Shown here piece after piece: positions 15,221-22,088 of a stretch of 22,105 nt of DNA (positions are counted from its first letter, which is position 1; every line of letters starts with the position of its first letter). The notes under the pieces were generated by a model. The model worked only from the letters and a program-made list of their open reading frames with translations, did not search any database and was not told where the DNA came from. This stretch comes from an uncultured Clostridia bacterium (GTDB lineage Bacteria; Bacillota; Clostridia; Christensenellales; Borkfalkiaceae). A program made the position numbers and the translations under genes. Location: the NCBI GenBank assembly GCA_944372565.1, contig CALVZR010000087.1, positions 1 through 22,105 of the forward strand, read 5' to 3'.

Positions 15221-16336
15221 ATGGAGAAAATCGGCGTTCTCGGCGGCACGTTCGACCCCGTGCACAACGAGCATCTTTCTATGGCGGAGCAGGTGAAAAG
15301 AGAACTTTCGCTCGACCGCCTCATCGTCGTGCCCACGTTCTCGCCGCCGCACAAATCGCACAGCGAATGCGCCCCCCCGCAGGACAGGCTGAATATGCTT
15401 TCCCTCGCGTTCGGCGGCGCGGCGGAGATCTGCGATTACGAAATCCGCGAAGGCGGCACCAGCTATACCTATAAAACGCTGGAATATCTGAAAGGCGTTC
15501 TGCCCGAAAGCGAACTTTTTTTCATCGTGGGCGGGGATATGCTCACGGATTTCAAAACGTGGAAGTTTCCCGAACGCATTCTCGCCGCGGCAAAACTCGC
15601 CGCGTTCGGAAGAGAGGGGGCGTACACGGATTTCGCGGCGGAAAAGCGGTATTTTCAGCAGCGGTTCGGCAGGGAATTTATCGAACTCGAATACTGCGGC
15701 AGGCAGGTTTCTTCCACGAAGATCCGCCTTTACAAAATGTTTTCCCTGCCCTATCGGGAACTTGTGCCCGCCGCGGTGGCGGACTATATGGAAGCGCACG
15801 CGCTCTATCCGCCCACGCCCGCGGTGAAACTCGTGAAGAGCGTGCTCAAAGAAAAGCGCTTCCGCCATACCGCAGGGGTGGCGGCGTGCGCGCTCGACAA
15901 GGCGAAAGCGCTCGGCATCGACCGCGACAAGGCGTTCGACGCCTGCGTGTATCACGACATCGCGAAGTATCTTTCCCCCGAAAGTTATCCCGCCGCCGAT
16001 TTGCCGAACGATCTGCCCGAACCCGTCGTACACGCCTTTTTGGGGGCGTACGTGCTCGAAAACGTGTACGGCGTGGAGGATAAAGACATTTTAAACGCCG
16101 TGCGCTATCACACGACGGGGCGCGCCGGAATGAGCCCGCTCGAAAAACTGGTGTTCACGGCGGATATGGTGGAGGAAAGCCGCACGTTCCCCGGCGTGGA
16201 CGAACTGCGCGCGCTGTTTGAAAACGATTTTGAGGCGTGTTTCCGCGCCTGCGTGAAGCGCACGTACGAGCACCTCGTGCGCGAAGGGAAAACGCCCTAC
16301 CGCCTCACGGCGGAGGCGTACGAATATTACGGATAA
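15221..16336 (+). CDS. nadD: Nicotinate-nucleotide adenylyltransferase fused to YqeK HD hydrolase
   Basis: 371 aa, about the sum of two separate proteins. Residues 1-196 are NadD, which makes deamido-NAD from nicotinate mononucleotide and ATP. They carry the nucleotidyltransferase motif GGTFDPVHNEH (8-18), the GGDML segment (104-108) and VSSTKIR (163-169). Residues about 201-371 are YqeK, an HD-superfamily protein whose relatives hydrolyse diadenosine tetraphosphate symmetrically. Metal-binding candidates are His216, His245-Asp246 (YHDIAK), His271 and Asp315, and the family signature RYHTTGR is at 295-301. In many Bacillota the two are adjacent separate genes upstream of rsfS, exactly the order seen here, so this is a fusion of neighbours. 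The frame is uninterrupted. The start is certain because NadD proteins begin a few residues before GGTFDP. Confidence 0.96.
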   Translation: MEKIGVLGGTFDPVHNEHLSMAEQVKRELSLDRLIVVPTFSPPHKSHSECAPPQDRLNMLSLAFGGAAEICDYEIREGGTSYTYKTLEYLKGVLPESELFFIVGGDMLTDFKTWKFPERILAAAKLAAFGREGAYTDFAAEKRYFQQRFGREFIELEYCGRQVSSTKIRLYKMFSLPYRELVPAAVADYMEAHALYPPTPAVKLVKSVLKEKRFRHTAGVAACALDKAKALGIDRDKAFDACVYHDIAKYLSPESYPAADLPNDLPEPVVHAFLGAYVLENVYGVEDKDILNAVRYHTTGRAGMSPLEKLVFTADMVEESRTFPGVDELRALFENDFEACFRACVKRTYEHLVREGKTPYRLTAEAYEYYG

Positions 16337-16349
16337 AGGAGAAAAGAAA

Positions 16350-16694
16350 GTGAACGGAAAAGAACTTGCAGAAAAGATATGCAAAATCCTTTCGGAAAAG
16401 AAGGCGACGGATATCGTGAAAATAGACGTTTCGGATAAAACCATCGTGGCGGATTATTACGTGATCGCCACGGGGCGGAGTATGACGCACGTGCGGAGCC
16501 TTGCGGAAAATCTGGAAGAGGAACTGGAAAAGGAGGGGGTATCCCCGCTGCGCCGCGAGGGCGTGCGCGAAGGGCGCTGGGCAGCCATCGACTACGGCGA
16601 CGTGATCGTGCACGTTTTCAACGACGAGAGCCGCCTTTTCTATCATCTCGAAAGGCTTTGGGATAACGGGAAAAACGCGGAAAAATTCGATTGA
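16350..16694 (+). CDS. rsfS: Ribosomal silencing factor RsfS
   Basis: 114 aa, normal for the RsfS/YbeB/Iojap family. The protein binds uL14 on the large ribosomal subunit and blocks subunit joining when nutrients are short. Family features visible include KATDIVKIDVSD, TIVADYYVIATGRSMTHVRSL (in two overlapping parts), EGVREGRWAAIDYGDVIVHVF and the FYHLERLW tail. It starts at GTG 16350 with AAGGAG about 9 bases upstream, 13 bases after the nadD-yqeK stop. Translation start at GTG rather than ATG is the only oddity. The gene is co-transcribed with nadD and followed by a terminator. Confidence 0.95.
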   Translation: MNGKELAEKICKILSEKKATDIVKIDVSDKTIVADYYVIATGRSMTHVRSLAENLEEELEKEGVSPLRREGVREGRWAAIDYGDVIVHVFNDESRLFYHLERLWDNGKNAEKFD

Positions 16695-16741
16695 ATCCGC
16701 ATAGGCGGAACAAACGAATCTGTCCGGGCAAAACAAAAAAC

Positions 16742-16785
16742 AAAGCGGGGCGGGGCGCCTTCCGGAGTGCTCCGCCCCGCTTTTT
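16742..16785 (+). terminator. Terminator of the nadD-rsfS operon
   Basis: AGCGGGGCGGGGC pairs with GCTCCGCCCCGCT (one G-T pair) around a 12-base loop and is followed by a five-T run. The A-rich left flank may also let it stop transcription of the convergent small minus-strand gene. Confidence 0.9.
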
Positions 16786-16798
16786 CGGCAGGGAAAAG

Positions 16799-17080
16799 TT
16801 ATCGCGCGTTTCTGTCCGCCACGTAGATGCGGTTGATCTCGTCCGGGCGGATCTCTATGGTGTGCACGCGCCGCCGCGGGCGCGCGGGTTTCTTTTCGGG
16901 CGGTTTTTCTTCCTGCACGGGTTGGCTTTCGGCGGCGGGTTCGGGTTTGGTTTCCGCCTTTTTGCTGTTTTTGATATAATAAACGGCGAGGCGCACGAAC
17001 AGCACCGCCGCAAACGATAAGGCGAACAGGGCGAACGTGCTCAAAAGCCCCTGCCAGAACGTGCTTAAAAGACAAAACAT
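16799..17080 (-). CDS. Small one-TM protein with basic proline-rich tail
   Basis: 93 aa on the minus strand. AAGGAG (17089-17094) lies 8 bases before the ATG at 17078-17080, and a perfect TATAAT is a little further upstream. One TM helix spans about residues 10-36 (GLLSTFALFALSFAAVLFV). The remainder is hydrophilic: Lys/Glu/Pro-rich (EKPPEKKPARPRRR), then a short beta-like end HTIEIRPDEINRIYV. By the positive-inside rule the tail should face the cytoplasm. No family recognised. The good promoter and ribosome site make it a real gene rather than a shadow. It is divergent from the ribU unit. Confidence 0.7.
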   Translation of the reverse strand: MFCLLSTFWQGLLSTFALFALSFAAVLFVRLAVYYIKNSKKAETKPEPAAESQPVQEEKPPEKKPARPRRRVHTIEIRPDEINRIYVADRNAR

Positions 17081-17104
17081 AGTTTTTGCTCCTTTTTTTC
17101 TTTC

Positions 17105-17110
17105 ATTATA
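17105..17110 (-). promoter_or_regulatory. -10 box of the small membrane protein gene
   Basis: TATAAT on the minus strand, about 25 bases before the ATG of the 93-aa gene. The -35 region is only T-rich (TTTTCA at a 15-base distance), so the promoter may need help or be weak. Confidence 0.5.
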
Positions 17111-17173
17111 GAAAAAACACGGGGGTGAAAAAACGGAAAACGCGGCGAAATTCGTAATTTTTTGTAAAAACGC

Positions 17174-17202
17174 TTTACAAAAACGCCGCGAGGGTATATG
17201 AT
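17174..17202 (+). promoter_or_regulatory. ribU promoter
   Basis: TTTACA (17174-17179), an exact 17-base spacer and TATGAT (17197-17202). The predicted transcription start, near 17209, lies just before the FMN riboswitch. Confidence 0.85.
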
Positions 17203-17217
17203 AATAAAAAATTCAAG

Positions 17218-17337
17218 ATTCTTTGGGGTAAGGTGCAAGTCCTTTCCGATAGTGAAAGTCTATGAACGCGCGGTTTTCCGCGCGCCGACGGGGTGGAATT
17301 CCCCGACCGACGGTTACAGTCCGGATGAGAAAAGAAT
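17218..17337 (+). promoter_or_regulatory. FMN riboswitch (RFN element)
   Basis: Closing stem ATTCTTT (17218-17224) pairs with AAAGAAT (17331-17337). Inside are the conserved RFN blocks GGGGTAAGGTGCAAGTCC, a GCGCGG/CCGCGC variable stem with a TTTT loop, GGGGTGGAATTCCCCGACCG, and CGGTTACAGTCCGGATGAGA. Known RFN elements bind FMN and turn off riboflavin genes. Here it should repress ribU when FMN is plentiful. Confidence 0.95.
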
Positions 17338-17368
17338 GATCGCTTTGCGGCGCGCCGCGAAAAAATTG

Positions 17369-17405
17369 TTTTCCGAAGATTTTGGGTTTTCGGAAAATTT
17401 TTTTT
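17369..17405 (+). terminator. Riboswitch expression-platform terminator
   Basis: TTTTCCGAA (17369-17377) pairs with TTCGGAAAA (17389-17397), followed by an eight-T run. It lies between the FMN aptamer and ribU, so control is most likely by premature termination. The ribosome site GAGGAGG (17406-17412) lies just beyond it. Confidence 0.88.
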
Positions 17406-17422
17406 GAGGAGGCGCTTTTTTC

Positions 17423-18022
17423 ATGCAGACCTATTCCAAAACAAAGATTTTAGCGGGGAGCGCGGTATTCGCCGCGCTGGCGTACGTCGTTTCGTTTTTC
17501 GAGTTCCCCATCTTTCCCGCCGCTTCTTTTTTGAAACTGGATTTTTCCAACGTGTTCACCCTGCTCGCGGGATTTTTGTTCGGGCCGTTGCCCGCCGTTG
17601 CCGTGAGCGCGGTAAAGGAACTTATCTGTTTTCTCACCAAGTCGAGTACGGGAGGGGTGGGGGAGATCGCAAACTTTCTGCTCACCGTTTCCTTTATCGC
17701 CGTTCCCTCCGTCGCGTACCGCTATAAAAAGGGATTCGGCTGGGCGTGCGTTTATCTCGCGTGCGGGGTCATCCTGCAAACGGCGATGGCGCTCGCGGTG
17801 AACAAGTTCATCAATTTCCCGCTTTTCAATCTGCCCTCTTCCATGTTCGATCAGCTCTGGCCGTTCATCGTGTATTTCAACCTCATCAAGGGCGCGGCGA
17901 TCTCGGCGATCGTACTGCTTTTGTATAAGCAGGTTTCCCGCCTTTTTAAACTCGAACGCCCGCACCGCGAAAACCGCAAAAAAGAGGGCGGCGTTCCCGA
18001 AGAAAAGAATTTGGAAAAATAA
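17423..18022 (+). CDS. ribU: Riboflavin ECF transporter substrate-binding (S) subunit RibU
   Basis: 199 aa, with about six hydrophobic helices, the usual size and shape of an ECF S component. It begins with KTKILAGSAVFAALAYVVSF, the helix-1 region that in this group docks onto the EcfT subunit through small residues. Other family segments are FLKLDFSNVFTLLAGFLFGP and VKELICFLTKSSTGGVGEIANF. The tail is basic and then acidic. It binds riboflavin outside and needs the general EcfA-EcfA'-EcfT module, not in this window, for import. Assignment is supported by both the sequence motifs and the FMN riboswitch directly upstream. The gene is monocistronic, ending in a strong terminator. Confidence 0.96.
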   Translation: MQTYSKTKILAGSAVFAALAYVVSFFEFPIFPAASFLKLDFSNVFTLLAGFLFGPLPAVAVSAVKELICFLTKSSTGGVGEIANFLLTVSFIAVPSVAYRYKKGFGWACVYLACGVILQTAMALAVNKFINFPLFNLPSSMFDQLWPFIVYFNLIKGAAISAIVLLLYKQVSRLFKLERPHRENRKKEGGVPEEKNLEK

Positions 18023-18027
18023 ACTCG

Positions 18028-18070
18028 TCCCCCTGCGGGCGGCGCGCCGCCCGCAGGGGGATTTTGTTTT
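18028..18070 (+). terminator. ribU terminator
   Basis: A 34-base perfect palindrome (arms TCCCCCTGCGGGCGGCG and complement, 18028-18061) is followed by TTTTGTTTT. Confidence 0.92.
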
Positions 18071-18098
18071 CCTTGAAAAACGGCGCGCCGCCTATAAA

Positions 18099-18176
18099 CG
18101 GCAAAACGCAAAAGACGAAAACCGCGTGCCCGACGGCAAAACGCCGAAGACGAAATTCGCGCGCCCGGCGGCAAAA
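18099..18176. repeat. 35-bp tandem repeat, two copies plus a partial third
   Basis: Copy 1 (18099-18133) and copy 2 (18134-18168) both begin CGGCAAAACGC, share GAAGACGAAA-type centres and end in GCCCG; they match at 29 of 35 positions by direct comparison. A third copy starts at 18169 (CGGCAAAA) and is cut off 4 bases before the tsaE -35 box. Confidence 0.8.
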
Positions 18177-18179
18177 TCC

Positions 18180-18208
18180 TTTACAAAAAAAGGGTTTCGT
18201 ATTATAAT
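18180..18208 (+). promoter_or_regulatory. tsaE promoter, transcript probably leaderless
   Basis: TTTACA (18180-18185), an exact 17-base spacer and the perfect box TATAAT (18203-18208). The ATG follows after six bases with no Shine-Dalgarno, so the transcript should start at or beside the AUG. Confidence 0.85.
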
Positions 18209-18214
18209 AAATTC

Positions 18215-18619
18215 ATGCTTACGTTTATCAGCGGCAGCGAAGAGCAAACGCGCCGCTTTGCCGAAGAATACGCAAAGACCTTAAAAGACGGGGACGTGGT
18301 GCTCCTTTTCGGGGATCTCGGCGCGGGAAAGACCGCCTTCGTGAAGGGGCTTGCCGCGGGGCTGGGGATCGAAAGCGAGGTGGTTTCGCCCACCTACACC
18401 TACCTCAACGTGTACGGGGGCAGGCTGTATCATTACGACTGCTACCGCCTTTCCTGCGGGGAGGACGCGCTCGCGCTCGGGCTCGCCGATTATTTCGGGG
18501 AAAACAACGTGTGCGCCGTGGAGTGGCCGCAAAACATCGCGTCCGTGCTGCCCGGAGGCTGCAAAAAGGTAACCATAGAAAAACTGGGGGAAAACGAAAG
18601 GAAGATCACCGCGCAATGA
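18215..18619 (+). CDS. tsaE: tRNA t6A synthesis ATPase TsaE
   Basis: 134 aa, slightly short of the usual 140-155. TsaE binds the TsaB-TsaD pair and uses ATP to recycle the complex that adds N6-threonylcarbamoyl to A37 of ANN-decoding tRNAs. Walker A is GDLGAGKT (33-40), VVSPTYTYLNVY (56-67) is the family segment, HYDCYRL (73-79) includes the conserved aspartate region, and AVEWPQNI (101-108) carries the Walker B-like glutamate. The start ATG is the only plausible one, with no in-frame upstream start. The TGA stop overlaps the tsaB ATG (ATGA). Confidence 0.95.
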   Translation: MLTFISGSEEQTRRFAEEYAKTLKDGDVVLLFGDLGAGKTAFVKGLAAGLGIESEVVSPTYTYLNVYGGRLYHYDCYRLSCGEDALALGLADYFGENNVCAVEWPQNIASVLPGGCKKVTIEKLGENERKITAQ

Positions 18620-19221
18620 ACTATCTGGGAATCGATACGAGCGGCGCGCCGCTCGCGGTACTGCTCCGCTGCGGGGGCAGGATTTACGAATATACGGAAG
18701 AAAACTGCGGCACCCGCCATTCCGCGGCGCTTATGCCCGCGGTGCGGGATGTGCTCCGCTCGGCAAACGCTTCGCTCAAAGACATCGACGTTTTCGCCTG
18801 CGTTACGGGCCCCGGGTCGTTCACGGGCATCCGCATCGGCGTTTCCACGGTGAAGGCGTTTTGCTTTGCCGAAAAAAAGCCCTGCCTCGCGATAACATCT
18901 TTCGACGCGCTCGCATACGATGTACCGAACGGAACGGCGCTGTGCGCGGTGGACGCGCGCCACGGCGCGGCGTATGTGCGGCTGTATGAAAATTTCCGTC
19001 CCGCGGGGGAGGCGAAGTTCGCCGCCGCGGAAGAATTTTCCGCGCTGTGCGAAAAATACCCCGTCGCCGCGGCGTACGGCGCGAAGGGGCTGAAATATCT
19101 CTGCAACCCCGCCGCGGGATTGAGGCGGGCGATCGAGGCAAAGGCAAAAGAGGCGGTGTTCGACACGGCGGCGCTCGCGCCGCTCTACGTGCGCGCCTCG
19201 CAGGCGGAAGAGGGAAGATGA
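18616..19221 (+). CDS. tsaB: t6A synthesis scaffold protein TsaB
   Basis: 201 aa, ASKHA-fold protein that forms the TsaB-TsaD core of the t6A complex. It starts at MNYLGIDTSG, as in most TsaB proteins, and has RHSAALMPAV and the family signature TGPGSFTGIRIGVSTVKAF (80-98). It is somewhat shorter than many homologues because the C-terminal half is reduced. The start overlaps the tsaE stop and the end overlaps rimI, both as ATGA, so the three are translated as one unit. The catalytic partner TsaD is not in the window. Confidence 0.95.
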   Translation: MNYLGIDTSGAPLAVLLRCGGRIYEYTEENCGTRHSAALMPAVRDVLRSANASLKDIDVFACVTGPGSFTGIRIGVSTVKAFCFAEKKPCLAITSFDALAYDVPNGTALCAVDARHGAAYVRLYENFRPAGEAKFAAAEEFSALCEKYPVAAAYGAKGLKYLCNPAAGLRRAIEAKAKEAVFDTAALAPLYVRASQAEEGR

Positions 19222-19661
19222 AATTAAGGCGCTGGAAATATACGGACGTCGCGGCGCTCGCGGCGTTTGAAAAGGAACAGGAATTTCCCGACAGCTGGAA
19301 CTACAACATGCTGGCGGAATCCTTTTTAAATGACGGTTTTTACGGCGTGCTCGCCGAAGAGAAGGGGGAGTTGATCGGCATGGCCGCCGTGATGTTCGGC
19401 CCCGACGGGGCGGACCTCGTGAACATCCTCGTGAAAAAAGACCGCCGCCGCCGCGGCGTGGGGGACGCGCTCATGCGCGCCGTGCTGGAAGAATGCGGCA
19501 GGCGGGAGCTGAAAAAACTCTTTCTGGAAGTGCGGGAGAGCAACGCGCCCGCCGTGGCTCTCTACGAAAAATACGGGTTTACCCGCGTGGGCGAGCGTAA
19601 AAAATACTATGCGGACGGGGAAAACGCCGCCGTGATGTGCCGCGAAGGAAAAAACCCGTAA
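19218..19661 (+). CDS. rimI: GNAT N-acetyltransferase, RimI type
   Basis: 147 aa, typical of RimI, which acetylates the N-terminal alanine of ribosomal protein bS18 and some other proteins. GNAT features are VNILVKKDRRRRGVGDALM (acetyl-CoA-binding loop R-R-R-G-V-G) at about 71-89 and the family helix LEVRESNAPAVALYEKYGF with the catalytic-end RVGERKKYY. The start at the ATGA junction with tsaB gives MKLRRWKYTDV. It is third in the tsaE-tsaB-rimI order found in many Bacillota. The exact protein substrate is inferred from family and position. Confidence 0.9.
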   Translation: MKLRRWKYTDVAALAAFEKEQEFPDSWNYNMLAESFLNDGFYGVLAEEKGELIGMAAVMFGPDGADLVNILVKKDRRRRGVGDALMRAVLEECGRRELKKLFLEVRESNAPAVALYEKYGFTRVGERKKYYADGENAAVMCREGKNP

Positions 19662-19680
19662 AACCGGGCGTTTCACCAAA

Positions 19681-19706
19681 GAAAAATTTTTCGAAAAAAA
19701 TTTTTC
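19681..19706. repeat. Paired A/T palindromes before the hydrolase gene
   Basis: GAAAAATTTTTC (19681-19692) is directly followed by GAAAAAAATTTTTC (19693-19706). Each is self-complementary, and together they end at the GGAGG ribosome site. They could form a weak terminator-like stem, intrinsically bent DNA or a structure near the start of translation. Confidence 0.5.
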
Positions 19707-19717
19707 GGAGGCGGAAC

Positions 19718-20404
19718 ATGATAAAACAGGTGATCTTTCTGCACGGGTATCTTTCAAGCGGCGGCGCGTTCGCCGCGCAGACGCGGTTTTTTTCCGCGTA
19801 TTTCGATTGTTTCGCGCCCGATCTGCCGGGATTCGGAAACAATGCGGAAATGCCCTATCCCTATGCTTTAAGCGATTATGCCGACTGGCTGAAAGCCTAT
19901 ATGAAGGCGAACGGCATCGAGCGGCCGCACGTCGTGGCGCATTCTTTCGGCGCGCGCGTCGCCGTGAAGGCCGCGGCGGCCGAGCCCGCGCTCTTTTCGC
20001 GTATGGTGCTCACGGGAGCGGCGGGAATGAAACCCCGCCGCCCGCCCGCGTACTATGTGAAAAAAGCGCGCTTTTCGGTGCTGAAAAAGTTCCTCCCGCG
20101 CGAAAAACTGGAAAAATATTATTCTTCCGACTACCGCGCCCTGAACGCGGTGATGCGGGAAAGTTTTCTGAAAATCGTAAACGAACACCTCGAAGAGAGC
20201 GCGAAACGGGTGCAGAACCCCGTGCTGCTCGTTTACGGGGAAAACGACAGGGAAACCCCGCTTTATATGGCGAAACGCTACCGCCGCCTGCTGCCTTCTT
20301 CCCGCCTTCTGGTGATCGGCGGCGCGGGGCATTTCGCGTTCGCCGAAAAAATCGCGGCGTTCAATTACCCCGTGCGGGAATTTCTGCTCGCGGGAAAGGA
20401 GTGA
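19718..20404 (+). CDS. Alpha/beta-hydrolase fold protein
   Basis: 228 aa from ATG 19718 with GGAGG (19707-19711) upstream. It begins MIKQVIFLHGYLSSGGAF, with the oxyanion-hole HG motif, and has FDCFAPDLPGFG. The nucleophile elbow is VAHSFGAR (Ser about 70), the acid Asp is in YGENDRETPLY, and the catalytic His is in GGAGHFAF, so the triad is complete. No signal peptide, hence cytoplasmic. The broad family includes esterases, peptidases and lipases, and the substrate cannot be named. It lies between rimI and the MurF-like gene, whose ribosome site is inside this gene's end, so it is co-expressed with the cell-wall ligase. Confidence 0.88.
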   Translation: MIKQVIFLHGYLSSGGAFAAQTRFFSAYFDCFAPDLPGFGNNAEMPYPYALSDYADWLKAYMKANGIERPHVVAHSFGARVAVKAAAAEPALFSRMVLTGAAGMKPRRPPAYYVKKARFSVLKKFLPREKLEKYYSSDYRALNAVMRESFLKIVNEHLEESAKRVQNPVLLVYGENDRETPLYMAKRYRRLLPSSRLLVIGGAGHFAFAEKIAAFNYPVREFLLAGKE

Positions 20405-20411
20405 TAAAATT

Positions 20412-22088
20412 ATGGCCGTGCCCACGCTCGCTGCGCAGTCCTTTGCGGAACTCTTCCGCTGGCAATATCTTCTCGTTTACTTATCCGTCTGCCTGCTGAA
20501 CGGATTTTTACTGCTGTTTTCTTCTTCCAAATTTCTGCTCGCCCTTCAGCAGTGCGGCTACAAAAAGCGCGAATACTGCAAGTGGTTTTTAAGCAAAAAC
20601 AACATCTACATCACGCGGCTTCTGCTCCTTTGCCTGCTGGCGTTTTTGTTTTTCTGCGTGCTCTGCACCACCTTCGCGCCCGTGGTGGGGGAGGTGGCGG
20701 CATCCTACGTGGGCTTCGTTTCCTACATCCTCTTCACGGGGGTGTATATCAACACCGAACGCCACGTGAACGCCAAAATCCAGCTCAAACTCACCCGCAG
20801 GCTGGTGCGGCTGGGCGTTACGTATTTCATCCTCCTTTTCGCGATGACCTTCGGCGTCATCGTGCTTGCGAATTTTATCGCGTTTCTGGTGAAGGACGGC
20901 ATCGTTTCGCTGCTGATGTATTCGGTGATCTGCGTCACGCCCATTTTGGCGCCTCTCGTGCTCGTGCCCGCCGCCCTTTTCAACGCGCCCTTCGAGAACA
21001 TGAACAACCGCCGCTACATCAACCGCACGCGCAGAAAACTGGAAAATTCGGACGTCATCAAGATCGGCATCACGGGGAGTTTCGGCAAAACGGGGGTGAA
21101 AAACATCCTCGCCACCCTGCTTTCGCAAAAATACAGGGTGCTCGCCACGCCCGGCTCTTACAATACGCCGCTCGGCGTTGCCGTAACGGCAAAAAAACTC
21201 GACAGCACGCACGACGTGTTCATCGCGGAGATGGGCGCGCGCCACGTGGGGGATATTTCCGATCTCGCCAGCCTCGTCAAGCCGCAGTACGCCGTGCTCA
21301 CGGGGGTGAACGACCAGCATCTGGAAACCTTCGGTTCGCGGGAGAATATCCGCCTCACCAAATTCGAGCTGTTTGAAAACCTCCCCGAACACGCCGCGGG
21401 TTTTTTCGGCGCGGATAACGATATCAGCCGCGAACTCTACGAGGAGGCTAAGTGCGAAAAATACCTCGCGGGGATCAACGGGACGTTCGTGAGCGCGGAT
21501 CAGATCACGCAGGGGGAAAACGGCTCTTCCTTTATGCTGCGCATCGCGGGGGAACGCGGCGTGAAGTGTAACACCACGCTGCTCGGCAAGCATAATATTG
21601 GTAATATATGCCTTGCGGCGGCGGTCGCCTATAAGATCGGGCTCACCCCGCGCGAGATCGCGGAGGGCGTGAACCGATTAAAAGCGGTGAGCCACCGCCT
21701 GGAAATGGTTACGAACAACAAGGATATCCGCATCATAGACGATTCTTACAACTCCAATCCGGACGGCGTGCGCGCCGCGCTCGAAGTGCTTTCCGCTTTC
21801 GAGGGCAGAAAAATCGTCGTTACGCCGGGGCTGGTGGAACTGGGAAAAGAGGAGGCGTTCGCCAATTACGAAATGGGCAAGGCGATCGCCGCCGCGGCGG
21901 ATAAACTCATCGTGATCGGGCGGCACAACGGCGAGATGCTCATCAAGGGTTGGTACGACGGCGGCCGCACCAACGAGGACGTGATGTTCGCCAAAAACCT
22001 CGAAAAGGGCAACGAACTGCTCAACGGCATCATGCGGGCGGGGGACGTCGTTCTCTTTGAAAACGACCTGCCCGATACCTATTCTTAA
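20412..22088 (+). CDS. Membrane-anchored MurF-like Mur ligase
   Basis: 558 aa. The N-terminal about 195 residues are hydrophobic, with roughly five TM helices (about 18-40, 66-90, 97-113, 134-160 and 166-193), in place of the usual UDP-substrate-binding domain of MurF. The Mur ligase part follows. The P-loop is TGSFGKTG (221-228), where standard MurF has TGSNGKTT. Further features are AEMGARHVGDI (272-282), GKHNIGNICLAAAVA (392-406), HRLEMV, and DDSYNSNPDGVRAAL (443-457), the MurF-type signature. The NDLPDTY end is a feature I associate with this membrane subfamily. The enzyme would join an amino acid or dipeptide to a peptidoglycan precursor with ATP. The ribosome site AAGGAG lies in the preceding hydrolase gene. 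The next gene is outside the window; ddl is a frequent neighbour. The symbol murF is withheld because the substrate domain is replaced. Confidence 0.88.
   Translation: MAVPTLAAQSFAELFRWQYLLVYLSVCLLNGFLLLFSSSKFLLALQQCGYKKREYCKWFLSKNNIYITRLLLLCLLAFLFFCVLCTTFAPVVGEVAASYVGFVSYILFTGVYINTERHVNAKIQLKLTRRLVRLGVTYFILLFAMTFGVIVLANFIAFLVKDGIVSLLMYSVICVTPILAPLVLVPAALFNAPFENMNNRRYINRTRRKLENSDVIKIGITGSFGKTGVKNILATLLSQKYRVLATPGSYNTPLGVAVTAKKLDSTHDVFIAEMGARHVGDISDLASLVKPQYAVLTGVNDQHLETFGSRENIRLTKFELFENLPEHAAGFFGADNDISRELYEEAKCEKYLAGINGTFVSADQITQGENGSSFMLRIAGERGVKCNTTLLGKHNIGNICLAAAVAYKIGLTPREIAEGVNRLKAVSHRLEMVTNNKDIRIIDDSYNSNPDGVRAALEVLSAFEGRKIVVTPGLVELGKEEAFANYEMGKAIAAAADKLIVIGRHNGEMLIKGWYDGGRTNEDVMFAKNLEKGNELLNGIMRAGDVVLFENDLPDTYS

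Noticed and set aside
15122..16033. Extension of the minus-strand 265-aa gene through nadD to a 569-codon frame
   Set aside because: The added part is antisense to nadD-yqeK, and the ribosome site GGGAGG marks the start at 15121.
16691..17020. 109-codon plus-strand ORF after rsfS
   Set aside because: It runs through the operon terminator and opposite the 93-aa gene, and has no ribosome site.
17198..17407. 69-codon ORF over the ribU leader
   Set aside because: It coincides with the FMN riboswitch and its terminator; conservation there is at the RNA level.
18099..18176. CRISPR-like array
   Set aside because: The copies are directly adjacent with no spacers, only two full units exist, and there are no cas genes.
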